Shown here: piece after piece, positions 8,345 to 14,767 of the stretch
Layout: the number at the start of each line of letters is the position of its first letter
Numbering within the stretch: position 1 is the stretch's first letter
Assembly (NCBI GenBank): GCA_013140395.1
Contig: JABFSY010000248.1
Span: 1 to 15,328 of the forward strand
DNA from: Cyclobacteriaceae bacterium
GTDB lineage: Bacteria; Bacteroidota; Bacteroidia; Cytophagales; Cyclobacteriaceae
Length of the DNA stretch: 15,328 bases
Direction: 5' to 3'
The notes under the pieces: generated by a model
What the model saw: only the letters and a program-made list of their open reading frames with translations
Database searches by the model: none
Told to the model about the DNA's origin: nothing
Translations under genes and position numbers: made by a program

Positions 8345-9201
8345 ATGGATCAGCGCATCATTAATCTCTTTGACGAGTACACCCATAAGCCTCTAACTCG
8401 GTTGACATTTCTGAAGAAACTTGTGCAGCTGACGGGTAGTACGGCAGCGGCATTGTCGGTTCTGCCCTTGCTGGAGGTTAATTATGCTCACGCCCAAACG
8501 ATTGAAGAGGATCAACTATTTACAGAACATGTGGGCTACCCCGGTGTAGATGGCGAAATGAAAGCCTATGTGGCGCGACCTAAGAAAAAAAAGAAATACC
8601 CGGTAGTCATGATCATTCATGAAAACAGAGGACTTAATCCACATATTGAAGACGTGACCAGGCGACTAGCATTAGATTAGAAGGATTTTTGGCCATTGCT
8701 CCCGATGCGCTTTCCCCGCAAGGGGGTACACCTGCAGATGCCGACAAAGCCAGAGAACTGTTTAGCAAAATAGACACAACAAAAAATCTGAATAATTTCG
8801 TTAAAGGCTTCGAGTACACGAAGACAAGGAAAGATGCTTCTTCTAAATGGGGTTGCATTGGATTCTGTTGGGGGGGAGCATTAACAAATCAATTGGCAGT
8901 TGCGATGCCGGATTTAAAAGTAGCGGTTCCTTTTTATGGCCGCCAACCCGAAGCCACCGATGTTCCAAAAATTAAGGCCTTTGTTCAAGCGCACTATGGC
9001 GGATTAGACGAGCGAATCAATGCCGGCATTCCGGCTTATGAAGCGGCATTGAAGGCGGCAGGTACACGTTTTGAAATTTTTGTTTACGAAGGTGCCCAAC
9101 ATGCCTTCCATAACGATACAGCTCCTACCCGTTATAATGAAGCGGCTGCAAAATTGGCATGGTCTCGTGCCATTGCATTATTCAAAAAGGAACTTGAATA
9201 A
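8345..9201 (+). pseudogene. Dienelactone hydrolase family protein, split by a 5-base duplication
   Basis: Alpha/beta hydrolase of the dienelactone hydrolase family, probably exported. The reading frame stops at TAG 8678-8680 and resumes in another frame from GAA at 8680. Removing one ATTAG copy from the tandem at 8671-8680 gives a continuous 283-residue protein reading RRLALEGFLAIAPDALSP across the joint, the family's usual sequence there. In the restored protein HENRGL lies at 92-97, and the triad is intact: Cys173 in GFCWGG, Asp220 in GGLDERI, and His251 in GAQHAFH. All triad residues lie after the break, so the 111-residue upstream piece is inactive. The downstream piece (from TTG 8689) lacks the N-terminal strands and leader. 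The leader (TRLTFLKK) resembles a Tat signal missing its second arginine. Either a recent pseudogene, a reversible switch or an assembly error. Confidence 0.85.
8671..8681 (+). repeat. Tandem 5-base duplication (ATTAG x2) causing the frameshift
   Basis: ATTAG occurs twice head to tail (8671-8675, 8676-8680) and is followed by A, so TTAGA is equally duplicated. A single copy restores the conserved protein sequence across the site. The second copy itself supplies the in-frame TAG. Confidence 0.85.
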
Positions 9202-9210
9202 CCTTACCCT

Positions 9211-9357
9211 ATGAAAAAATCTATTTTTAAAACACTCGCGTTGATCAACAAAGCCGTCTTGCCGCGATACAGTAAGAAAGACATTACAAAATTATCTAAG
9301 CTAGAGCAAGGTATTGTTGCGTACAGGTATTGGATTACCATAAGTGCTTTGGAATAA
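9211..9357 (+). CDS. Small 48-residue basic protein
   Basis: ATG at 9211 to TAA at 9355-9357, encoding 48 residues. It starts MKKSIFKTLALINKAVLPRY and ends LEQGIVAYRYWITISALE. The N-terminal part is basic and amphipathic, with no cleavable signal; the C-terminal part is aromatic-rich. Three things support a real gene. It fits between the hydrolase stop (9201) and the DUF1684 ATG (9360) with gaps of 9 and 2 bases. A second sequence at 10015-10071 encodes a clearly related C-terminus whose differences are largely synonymous or conservative. The peptide also resembles short uncharacterised proteins I recall from Bacteroidota genomes, a memory that is not verified here. Function unknown; membrane or nucleic-acid association would be guesswork. 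Confidence 0.72.
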   Translation: MKKSIFKTLALINKAVLPRYSKKDITKLSKLEQGIVAYRYWITISALE

Positions 9358-9359
9358 AT

Positions 9360-9971
9360 ATGGCTAAAATTTTTACAACAATATTTATTTTCAGTTTGCT
9401 GTCGTTAGAACTACGCGCGCAAAGTGATTCGGAACGGGAGATATTGAAATTTCAAAAAGAACTAAACGAGGAATATTCAAATCCAAAAACCTCCCCACTT
9501 CCCAAAAAGAATGTCAAGAAATTTGAAGGTCATGATTTTTTTCCTGTTGATTTGAAATACCGGGTGAAAGCTATGTTAAGTCTTACACCAGATGCGGTTT
9601 TTTTTAAAATGCAGACTTCAACTAACCAACCAAGAGATCACAGAATTTATGCCATGGCCTCGTTTAGTATAAATGAAAATAAATATGAATTGCCATTATA
9701 TCAATCATCAGACTTGATGAAAACAGAGGAATACAAGGATTATTTGTTCTTGCCCTTTACAGACTTGACGAATGGTGAAGAGACCTATCCAAGTGGTCGG
9801 TACATTGGGTTGCGCATACCAAAAGAGGGCAATGAAATAATTATTGATTTTAACCAAGCTTATAATCCTTATTGCGCTTACAGTAGTAGCTATTCTTGCC
9901 CTATTGTGCCACGCGAAAATGATTTAAACGTAGCGATTTTGGCTGGAGTAAAATTTCAAAAGAAAAAATAG
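9360..9971 (+). CDS. Secreted DUF1684 family protein
   Basis: A 203-residue protein with a Sec signal peptide (MAKIFTTIFIFSLLSLELRA, cleavage near residue 20-21). The mature part carries the DUF1684 signature: FFPVDLKYRVKA near 60, YELPLYQSS near 109, LFLPFTDLTNGEETYPSGRY at 129-148, and the Cys-containing block DFNQAYNPYCAY at 163-174 followed by CPIVPREN at 180-187. The family is common in Bacteroidota and some other phyla, and its biochemical role is not established. I chose the ATG at 9360, which starts 2 bases after the stop of the 48-residue gene; an in-frame TTG at 9330 lies inside that gene and adds nothing signal-like. Probably co-transcribed with the upstream genes. A short 5-pair hairpin (9970-9982) sits on its stop codon. 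Confidence 0.85.
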   Translation: MAKIFTTIFIFSLLSLELRAQSDSEREILKFQKELNEEYSNPKTSPLPKKNVKKFEGHDFFPVDLKYRVKAMLSLTPDAVFFKMQTSTNQPRDHRIYAMASFSINENKYELPLYQSSDLMKTEEYKDYLFLPFTDLTNGEETYPSGRYIGLRIPKEGNEIIIDFNQAYNPYCAYSSSYSCPIVPRENDLNVAILAGVKFQKKK

Positions 9972-10237
9972 GACGAAGTCCTCAACCACTTTTTGAATCC
10001 TTTGCAACGGAGAGCCAGAGCAGGGTATTGTAGCCTATCGATATTGGGTAACGTTGAATTCACTGGCGTAATCCCGATTCGTCTTTTCCGTGAGCGGTAT
10101 CCGATTACTCAACACTACCCTTTACATTCGTATCTCAAAATTCTATTTCGTATGAAATGGCCATTAAGAGGCACTACACTCAACCGTATGATAGTCCCGG
10201 CCATTCCATGTGACAACTAAAAAACAATTATTAACAC
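9972..10237. other. Gene-poor gap before the Tricorn-type protease
   Basis: 266 bases between the DUF1684 stop and the protease ATG. Its first third holds a decayed copy of the 48-residue gene (10015-10071). In the remaining 166 bases I see no convincing gene, RNA or exact TAnnTTTG promoter (closest is TACATTCG near 10126). The open frames crossing it are short and unlike any family I know. The AGGAC-GAA-GTCCT hairpin at 9970-9982, with a T-run 8 bases later, is a weak terminator candidate. Confidence 0.5.
10015..10071 (+). pseudogene. Decayed partial copy of the 48-residue small gene
   Basis: Read from 10015, this stretch encodes PEQGIVAYRYWVTLNSLA then TAA. It aligns without gaps to LEQGIVAYRYWITISALE, the end of the 48-residue protein at 9211-9357. 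By hand count 39 of 57 bases match, and many differences are synonymous or conservative, which points to an old paralogue once under protein-level selection. Upstream in the same frame there is a TGA at 9994 and only about 20 bases of unrelated sequence, so the N-terminal half is gone or frame-shifted. No plausible start remains. It lies on the far side of the DUF1684 gene from the intact copy. Confidence 0.7.
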
Positions 10238-13200
10238 ATGAAAAAACTTATCGCTGTTTTCGTATTGGGAATATGTTTTCTCACTACTGCTTTTTCTCAG
10301 GGCACTCAGCTGCTTCGTCAACCTACGCTAAGCAGCACACAAATTGTTTTTGTTTACGCCAACGATCTGTGGATCGTTGCCAAGGACGGTGGTGAAGCGC
10401 GAAGACTCACCAGTAACGAGGGTCAAGAGAGCAACCCACACTTTTCTCCGGATGGAAAACAGATTGCTTTTACCGGACAGTACGATGGAAATACGGATGT
10501 GTATTTGATTCCCACAGAGGGAGGCCAGCCACAGCGACTAACCTGGCACCCAGGCGCAGATAACGTGACGGGTTGGACACCGGATGGAGAAGCAATATTA
10601 TTTGCTTCTGCCAGAGCAGGTGTGCCTACATTAGAATCTAAAATTTACAAGATCAGCAGCAAGGGTGGAATGGAAGAAGCCTTGGAAATTCCGAGGGCAG
10701 TAGCCGGAGAGATTTCTGAAGATGGAAAGTATTTGGCCTATCAGCAAATCGGGTTTTGGGATCCCGAATGGAGGAATTATCGGGGTGGCCAAGCAAAACC
10801 AATTTGGATTGTCGACTTGAAAAATTTCTCTCTAAAATCAACTCCCCAAACAGACAATGAGCGACACACAGATCCGGTATGGATGGATGGTGTTGTTTAC
10901 TTCCTTTCCGAGCGCGACTATGCAAACAATATCTGGTCTTTTAATCCAACCACCAATGAGTTAAAGCAACAAACTTTTCACACTGACTTCGATGTAAAAA
11001 GTTTAGATGCAGCCGGTGGACAAATCGTCTATGAGCAGGGGGGTTATTTGAGTGTGTTTACTCCTGCAAGTTCGTTAGGCAAAAGAATCGTGGTCAATGT
11101 GCGTGGCGATTTTCATTGGGCACGCGAGCGTTGGGAAGAAGTGAAGCCAGCTTCTCTAACAAACGCTTCACTTTCACCCACCGGACAGCGCGCGCTATTT
11201 GAATATCGAGGAGAAATTTTTACTGCCCCAAAAGAGAAAGGCGATTGGCGAAATATTAGTCGTAACTCGGCTGCTGCAGATCGTTCTCCGGTTTGGGCTC
11301 CGAACGGAAAAAAAATTGCTTGGTTTAGCGATGCCTCTGGTGAATACCAATTAATGATTGGAGATCAGGAAGGACTTGAGAAGCCAAAAGCAATTGCACT
11401 TCAAAATCCTACGTTCTTTTTCAAGCCAACCTGGTCGCCAGACAGCAAGTACATTTCATTCACAGATACAGATTACAATTTGTGGTATGTAGACGTAGCT
11501 ACTGGGCAATCTAAAAAAGCAGATACAGAACGTTTCGCGCATCCCAACAGATCACTCAATCCGATATGGTCTCCTGATAGCAAATGGATTTCGTATAGTC
11601 GATTACTCGATAATCATTTTAAAGTAATTAAAGTACACAATGTCGAGACGGGTCAAACGCTGCAGTTAACAGATGGTATGGCAGATGCTATCTCACCTGT
11701 GTGGGATGTCAATGGTAAGTATTTGTATTTTTTAGGCAGTACAAATTACGGGCTCAATAGTGGCTGGCTAGACATGAGCTCCTATGAACGACCCGTGACA
11801 CGTGCGCTCTACGTCATTGTGCTTAACAAGAGCGATGCCTCACCCATTGCTCCGCGCAGCGATGAGGAGAAAGATAAACCTAAAGAGGAGAAAAAGGATA
11901 CTGCCACACCGATCGTAAAAATTGATATGGATGGGATTAGTAATCGCATTCTGGCAATCGACATTCCATTGCGGAATTACACGGCTCTGCATGGTGGCCC
12001 CGATGGTTATGTTTTTTACACGGAGAGTGTAGTCAATCAACAAGGGCTCACATTGAGTCGATATAATTTCAAGGAAAGAAAAGGAGAGGTTTTACTTTCC
12101 CCAGTGAATGATGTCTCTTTTTCAGAGGATAGAAAATCAATTCTTTATCGCAGCAATGCAACGTGGGGTATTTTGGGAGCATCCGATTCAAACAAAAAAG
12201 TAGGAGATGGAAAATTAGAATCTGTAAACTCCATTAAGTTGAAGATTAACCCGATGGAAGAATGGAAGCAAATCTTTAAAGAAGGTTGGCGTTACCAGCG
12301 TGACTTTTTGTATGTGAGCAATGTGCATGGTGCCCCTTGGAATGATATTTATAAATGGTACAGCCCTTGGATTGAGCATGTCCGTCATCGTACGGATCTA
12401 AATTACGTGATTGACATTTTAGGCGGTGAAGTAGCCGTTGGCCACTCGTATACCAGCGGAGGAGATTTTCCGAATATTGAAAATGTGCCTGTAGGTTTAC
12501 TGGGTGCTGATTTTGAAAAGGAAAATGGCTTGTACCGATTTAAGAAAGTGTATCTGGGTGAAAGCTGGAATCCTGATGTCAAAGCTCCTCTGCGCGAACC
12601 AGGTGTAACTATTTCTGCGGGTGACTATTTACTGGAAGTCAATGGTCAGGCTGTTGCCACATCCACAAACTTGTATAAATATTTCGAAGCAACTGCCAAT
12701 CGCCAAACCATTTTAAAAGTAAGCGCCAAATCAACGGGCGAGGCACCCCGAACAGTGACGGTGATTCCGGTAGAAAACGAAAATCAGTTGAGAAGTTTTG
12801 ATTGGATTGAAGGGAACAGGCGAAAAGTAGATGAGCTATCAAACGGTAAACTTGCTTATGTGTACATTCCCAATACTGGGAATCCCGGTTACACTTATTT
12901 CAATAGATACTATTTTTCGCAACAAGACAAAAAGGGAGCGATCATTGACGAGCGAAACAATGGAGGCGGTTCTGCCGCTGACTATATGGTGGATATTATG
13001 TCGCGCCAACTGCACGGTTATTTCAATAGCAAGGCGAGTGATCATCGCCCTTTCCTCACACCGAACGCGGGTATTTTTGGACCAAAGGTAATGTTGATTA
13101 ACGAACGTGCCGGATCAGGTGGAGATTTGCTCCCTTATTTATTCAACAAGATGAAAATTGGACCATTGGTAGGAACAAAAACATGGGGCGGTTTAGTAGG

Positions 13201-13474
13201 CACCTGGGATACACCACCCTTCGTAGACGGTGGAAGAATGGTGGCTCCTCGCGGAGGGTTTTACGATGTAAATGGAGAGTGGGCCGTAGAAGGTGTTGGG
13301 ATATCTCCAGATATAGAAGTACAACAAACTCCGGCAGAAGTTATAAAAGGCCGTGACCCTCAACTAGAGCGTGCTGTGGAAGAAGCGTTAAAGCTATTGA
13401 AAACACAGGCCGTGGAAATAAAACCTGAACCCCCAGCCCCCATCAAGTATAAACGGCCTCTTAAAAAGAAGTAA
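10238..13474 (+). CDS. Tricorn-type S41 family protease, exported
   Basis: A 1078-residue homologue of Tricorn protease with a signal peptide (cleavage near TAFSQ, residue 21), so probably periplasmic, unlike cytosolic archaeal Tricorn. Order of parts: TolB/WD40-like propeller blades with repeated FSPDGKQIAFTG-type motifs (about 30-330) and a second propeller set (about 330-690); a C1 region with YKWYSPWIEHVRHRTDLNYV and His736 in VAVGHSY; a PDZ domain (about 750-845); and the C2/S41 core with nucleophile Ser960 in AGSGGD and DERNNGGGSAADYM upstream. In Tricorn a Ser precedes the catalytic His; here it is Gly735. A Lys/Glu-rich loop lies near 538-555. The C-terminal tail is Pro/Lys-rich. The family degrades peptides; the substrate here is unknown. 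Monocistronic: a 266-base gap before it and a terminator right after. Confidence 0.93.
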   Translation: MKKLIAVFVLGICFLTTAFSQGTQLLRQPTLSSTQIVFVYANDLWIVAKDGGEARRLTSNEGQESNPHFSPDGKQIAFTGQYDGNTDVYLIPTEGGQPQRLTWHPGADNVTGWTPDGEAILFASARAGVPTLESKIYKISSKGGMEEALEIPRAVAGEISEDGKYLAYQQIGFWDPEWRNYRGGQAKPIWIVDLKNFSLKSTPQTDNERHTDPVWMDGVVYFLSERDYANNIWSFNPTTNELKQQTFHTDFDVKSLDAAGGQIVYEQGGYLSVFTPASSLGKRIVVNVRGDFHWARERWEEVKPASLTNASLSPTGQRALFEYRGEIFTAPKEKGDWRNISRNSAAADRSPVWAPNGKKIAWFSDASGEYQLMIGDQEGLEKPKAIALQNPTFFFKPTWSPDSKYISFTDTDYNLWYVDVATGQSKKADTERFAHPNRSLNPIWSPDSKWISYSRLLDNHFKVIKVHNVETGQTLQLTDGMADAISPVWDVNGKYLYFLGSTNYGLNSGWLDMSSYERPVTRALYVIVLNKSDASPIAPRSDEEKDKPKEEKKDTATPIVKIDMDGISNRILAIDIPLRNYTALHGGPDGYVFYTESVVNQQGLTLSRYNFKERKGEVLLSPVNDVSFSEDRKSILYRSNATWGILGASDSNKKVGDGKLESVNSIKLKINPMEEWKQIFKEGWRYQRDFLYVSNVHGAPWNDIYKWYSPWIEHVRHRTDLNYVIDILGGEVAVGHSYTSGGDFPNIENVPVGLLGADFEKENGLYRFKKVYLGESWNPDVKAPLREPGVTISAGDYLLEVNGQAVATSTNLYKYFEATANRQTILKVSAKSTGEAPRTVTVIPVENENQLRSFDWIEGNRRKVDELSNGKLAYVYIPNTGNPGYTYFNRYYFSQQDKKGAIIDERNNGGGSAADYMVDIMSRQLHGYFNSKASDHRPFLTPNAGIFGPKVMLINERAGSGGDLLPYLFNKMKIGPLVGTKTWGGLVGTWDTPPFVDGGRMVAPRGGFYDVNGEWAVEGVGISPDIEVQQTPAEVIKGRDPQLERAVEEALKLLKTQAVEIKPEPPAPIKYKRPLKKK

Positions 13475-13477
13475 ATG

Positions 13478-13506
13478 AAAAAGCCCGGTTAAACCGGGCT
13501 TTTTTT
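13478..13506. terminator. Bidirectional intrinsic terminator
   Basis: Perfect 12-pair stem: AAAAAGCCCGGT (13478-13489) and ACCGGGCTTTTT (13493-13504) around a 3-base loop, with the T-run continuing to 13506. It begins 4 bases after the protease stop. Read on the minus strand, the A-run gives an equivalent T-tail, so it can also end the converging minus-strand transcript. The last bases overlap the minus-strand gene's stop codon (13505-13507). Confidence 0.93.
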
Positions 13507-14200
13507 AGGTTCTTAGCCAGCGGAGAAATTTGCCCCATAAGGATTTCGGCACCTCCTCGGTGATCGATGCCGTCTCTTCAATTTGCTCTTTTACATATTG
13601 ACTCTTTTTTGTGGGGGCTTGTGTTTTCACCCGACTTAAATAATTGTAAGTTTTCTTCTCTTTTTCACGTTGCAATTTTTCCTTTCTTTTTCGCTCCGTC
13701 TCTCGTTCTTCTCTTTCGCGCTGTAGAGCGACTGGATTTTTTTGAGGTCGTGGTGTAAAATCCTTGCGGGGATTCTTCTTTCGCTCGGTAACGGATGTCG
13801 TATCGCTGATTGTTGGCTCTGATTGTTCTTGTGTTGTAGCTGGTTTCTTCTTTTCAGGGATTTCAATTTTACCCAACACTTTTAGGCCTGACAGTTCGAT
13901 CTTCGGGGCTTTTATCAATTCTGGCAGAGGCGAAGTTTCCGATGCCATCGGCTTTTCTTCAGCAGGAGTGACCTCTTCTACTCCCGGAATGTGGATAATC
14001 GGCTCTATCTTTTCTTCAGAAAGTGTGTTGCTTACTTCTGCCATTAATTGAGGAGCATACTTTTGAGTGATCCAAGTCACGTATTCGTCCTCAATCCGAG
14101 TGTTAGAATCTTCGTTGATGACAATGTCTTTAGAAGCCAAAAAATCAATAATTTTTGAAGTGTGAATGCCCAATTTTCTGGACAACTGCCCAAGTCTCAT
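13505..14200 (-). CDS. Protein resembling the IF2 N-terminal region, without the GTPase
   Basis: A 231-residue protein. Residues 1-50 (MRLGQLSRKLGIHTSKIIDF onward) look like an IF2_N domain, the small helical module found at the start of bacterial initiation factor IF2. Residues 101-120 (IELSGLKVLGKIEIPEKKKP) resemble the short conserved segment of Bacteroidota IF2 extensions as I remember them. Residues 157-184 are an almost uninterrupted Arg/Glu/Lys stretch, likely a long charged helix, followed by TYNYLSRVKTQAPTKK and a tail ending SLWGKFLRWLRT. No G-domain motif (GHVDHGKT) is present anywhere, so this is not infB. It could act on ribosomes or RNA; that is inference from the domain and from the neighbouring ribosome-rescue gene. 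It has its own candidate promoter and ends on the shared terminator. Confidence 0.75.
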   Translation of the reverse strand: MRLGQLSRKLGIHTSKIIDFLASKDIVINEDSNTRIEDEYVTWITQKYAPQLMAEVSNTLSEEKIEPIIHIPGVEEVTPAEEKPMASETSPLPELIKAPKIELSGLKVLGKIEIPEKKKPATTQEQSEPTISDTTSVTERKKNPRKDFTPRPQKNPVALQREREERETERKRKEKLQREKEKKTYNYLSRVKTQAPTKKSQYVKEQIEETASITEEVPKSLWGKFLRWLRT

Positions 14201-14224
14201 AGTTATCTAAATCTAATTATGGCG

Positions 14225-14232
14225 CAAATATA
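14225..14232 (-). promoter_or_regulatory. Putative -7 element for the IF2_N-like gene
   Basis: On the minus strand this reads TATATTTG, an exact TAnnTTTG match. It would place transcription start near 14219, about 19 bases before the ATG at 14200. No TTG is found at the ideal -33 spacing (nearest is 27 bases off), so the call rests on one element and position. Confidence 0.45.
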
Positions 14233-14253
14233 CTGGAAACTAAGGCTGCGGGC

Positions 14254-14333
14254 TACACCCAACCAGTTATGGTGGCTCTCAAAATCAGTTAGTCTGTTTA
14301 TTTGATCAAATTCAAACTGCTGGTTGGCGTGTA
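14254..14333. repeat. Inverted repeat around a 12-base palindrome in the arfB downstream gap
   Basis: TACACCCAACCAG (14254-14266) and CTGGTTGGCGTGTA (14320-14333) are reverse complements except for one bulged C at 14328, forming a 13-pair stem around a 53-base loop. Inside the loop is the perfect palindrome ATTTGATCAAAT (14300-14311). It lies just past the arfB stop and partly overlaps the upstream region of the IF2_N-like gene. Possibly a structured 3' end for arfB or an operator; there is no T-tract typical of a terminator. Confidence 0.4.
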
Positions 14334-14334
14334 T

Positions 14335-14745
14335 TTATTCCCCGCCCTTTTGCCTCCACTTCTTTTTCTCACCATGTTGCTTTTTCTGGAGGATGCGTTT
14401 TTGTTTAGCCGCTTTTGATGGCTTAGTCGGCTTGCGAATCTTTTTCTTCGTGAATGCTTTTATTAATAGTTGTTCTAACTTTTGAACAACCGTTTCTCTA
14501 TTTTGAAGTTGAGATCGGGCTTCTTGTGAGGTAAGTTGTAATATCCCCTCTTTAGTTATGTGTGAAGATAGCTTATGAAGGATTACTGTTTTTTCTTCTT
14601 CAGAAACCAACAAAGACTGAACAACATTCCATTCCAGAGTTACTTTAGAGTTTACCTTATTTACATTTTGACCTCCCGGCCCACTACTCCGAGAAGTGGA
14701 AAAGAAAAATTCAGGATATAGGCTGTCAACCGATGGTGCTTTCAT
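14335..14745 (-). CDS. arfB: Alternative ribosome-rescue peptidyl-tRNA hydrolase (ArfB/YaeJ family)
   Basis: Releases stalled ribosomes by hydrolysing peptidyl-tRNA in the P site without a stop codon. The protein is 136 residues, typical for the family. The catalytic GGQ lies at 24-26 in SSGPGGQNVNKVNSKVTLEW, the release-factor-type motif. Unlike RF1 and RF2 there is no codon-recognition domain. The C-terminal part (about 94-136) is a Lys/Arg-rich tail (KKKIRKPTKPSKAAKQKR...), the segment that in characterised ArfB occupies the empty mRNA entry channel. The ATG at 14745 gives a standard short N-terminus. It begins 22 bases after the OmpA-family gene, so the two are probably co-transcribed. 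Confidence 0.92.
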   Translation of the reverse strand: MKAPSVDSLYPEFFFSTSRSSGPGGQNVNKVNSKVTLEWNVVQSLLVSEEEKTVILHKLSSHITKEGILQLTSQEARSQLQNRETVVQKLEQLLIKAFTKKKIRKPTKPSKAAKQKRILQKKQHGEKKKWRQKGGE

Positions 14746-14767
14746 ATTTCGTCCTTAGCACATTTTT

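Noticed and set aside
8660..8700. Programmed ribosomal frameshift in the hydrolase gene
   Set aside because: No slippery heptamer precedes the TAG; the T-run (8686-8690) lies after the stop. The tandem ATTAG explains the frame change fully.
9993..10220. A 75-residue open frame downstream of the DUF1684 gene
   Set aside because: It starts at TTG, has no family resemblance, and runs out of frame across the remnant of the 48-residue gene.
13567..14051. Plus-strand open frames opposite the IF2_N-like gene
   Set aside because: They are antisense to a charged low-complexity coding region that keeps stops rare; no start context or recognisable protein.
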